Origin: Paenibacillus sambharensis
GTDB lineage: Bacteria > Bacillota > Bacilli > Paenibacillales > Paenibacillaceae
Length of the DNA stretch: 64,000 nucleotides
Assembly (NCBI RefSeq): GCF_003233845.1
Contig: NZ_QKRB01000041.1
Coordinates: forward strand, 62,001-126,000
Direction of reading: 5' to 3'
This document shows positions 62,595 through 64,000 of the stretch, piece after piece (position 1 is the first letter of the stretch; every line of letters begins with the position of its first letter). A program made the position numbers and the translations under genes. The notes under the pieces were generated by a model that saw only the letters and a program-made list of their open reading frames with translations, made no database searches and was not told the DNA's origin.

Positions 62595-64000
<1,406 letters not shown>

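Overview
The window looks like a chromosome segment of a Paenibacillus-like Firmicute (inference). The signs are AGGAGG-type ribosome sites, frequent TTG and GTG starts, a YesM/YesN-type two-component system, LplA/LplB/YtcP-type sugar ABC transporter genes with no ATPase gene, CcpA-type cre sites, a c-di-GMP-I riboswitch, and a very high density of glycoside hydrolases (GHs) without signal peptides. I see no rRNA, tRNA, CRISPR array, insertion sequence or prophage. No gene-free stretch exceeds about 300 bases; the longest gaps (8322-8541, 15014-15210, 26383-26604, 53018-53286, 60457-60710, 62400-62594) are described under their regulatory or structural features.

Layout. 1-1017: cardiolipin synthase, running off the left edge. 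1084-14054 (minus strand): sugar uptake and use, with ROK kinase, GH95, solute-binding lipoprotein, two permeases, response regulator, histidine kinase and GH42. Perfect cre matches lie before the transporter genes, before the kinase gene and before GH42. 14168-20943 (plus): AraC regulator and two tandem GH3 enzymes, each with an inserted beta-trefoil-like segment and a C-terminal CBM6. 21054-27210: two small membrane proteins, GH31 alpha-xylosidase with a divergent AraC regulator, an Axe2-like acetyl-xylan esterase and a secreted lipase. 27347-31318: a small operon (PyrE-like, Nudix, VanW, eukaryotic-type HisA) and a lipoprotein. 31387-38681: LacI regulator with GH36, then transaldolase and transketolase divergent from a LysR regulator. 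39193-47971: an operon for L-galactose oxidation with a divergent AraC regulator. 48092-53017: MATE-like exporter, serine hydrolase, small and membrane proteins, and a siderophore-esterase-like gene next to Fur-box-like sites. 53287-59627: an exopolysaccharide cluster resembling Bacillus ydaJKLM or Listeria pss. 59680-64000: methyltransferase, glpD with a GlpP-type leader, and glpK running off the right edge.

How the genes fit together. The GH95 enzyme has Thr384 where 1,2-alpha-L-fucosidases have His, which as I recall is the mark of alpha-L-galactosidases. The operon at 40913-46916 encodes, in order of reaction, an L-galactose dehydrogenase-type aldo/keto reductase, a COG3618 lactonase, an LgoD-type L-galactonate 5-dehydrogenase, tagaturonate reductase (UxaB) and altronate dehydratase (UxaA). 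Together they would turn L-galactose into 2-keto-3-deoxygluconate. With GH42, GH31 and GH3, the window could strip an L-galactosylated xyloglucan-type oligosaccharide inside the cell from its tip to its backbone. This is the most interesting reading of the window. It is inference from residues and gene order. The exopolysaccharide cluster is tied to c-di-GMP twice: by a degenerate GGDEF membrane protein and by a c-di-GMP-I riboswitch ahead of a GH8-like gene.
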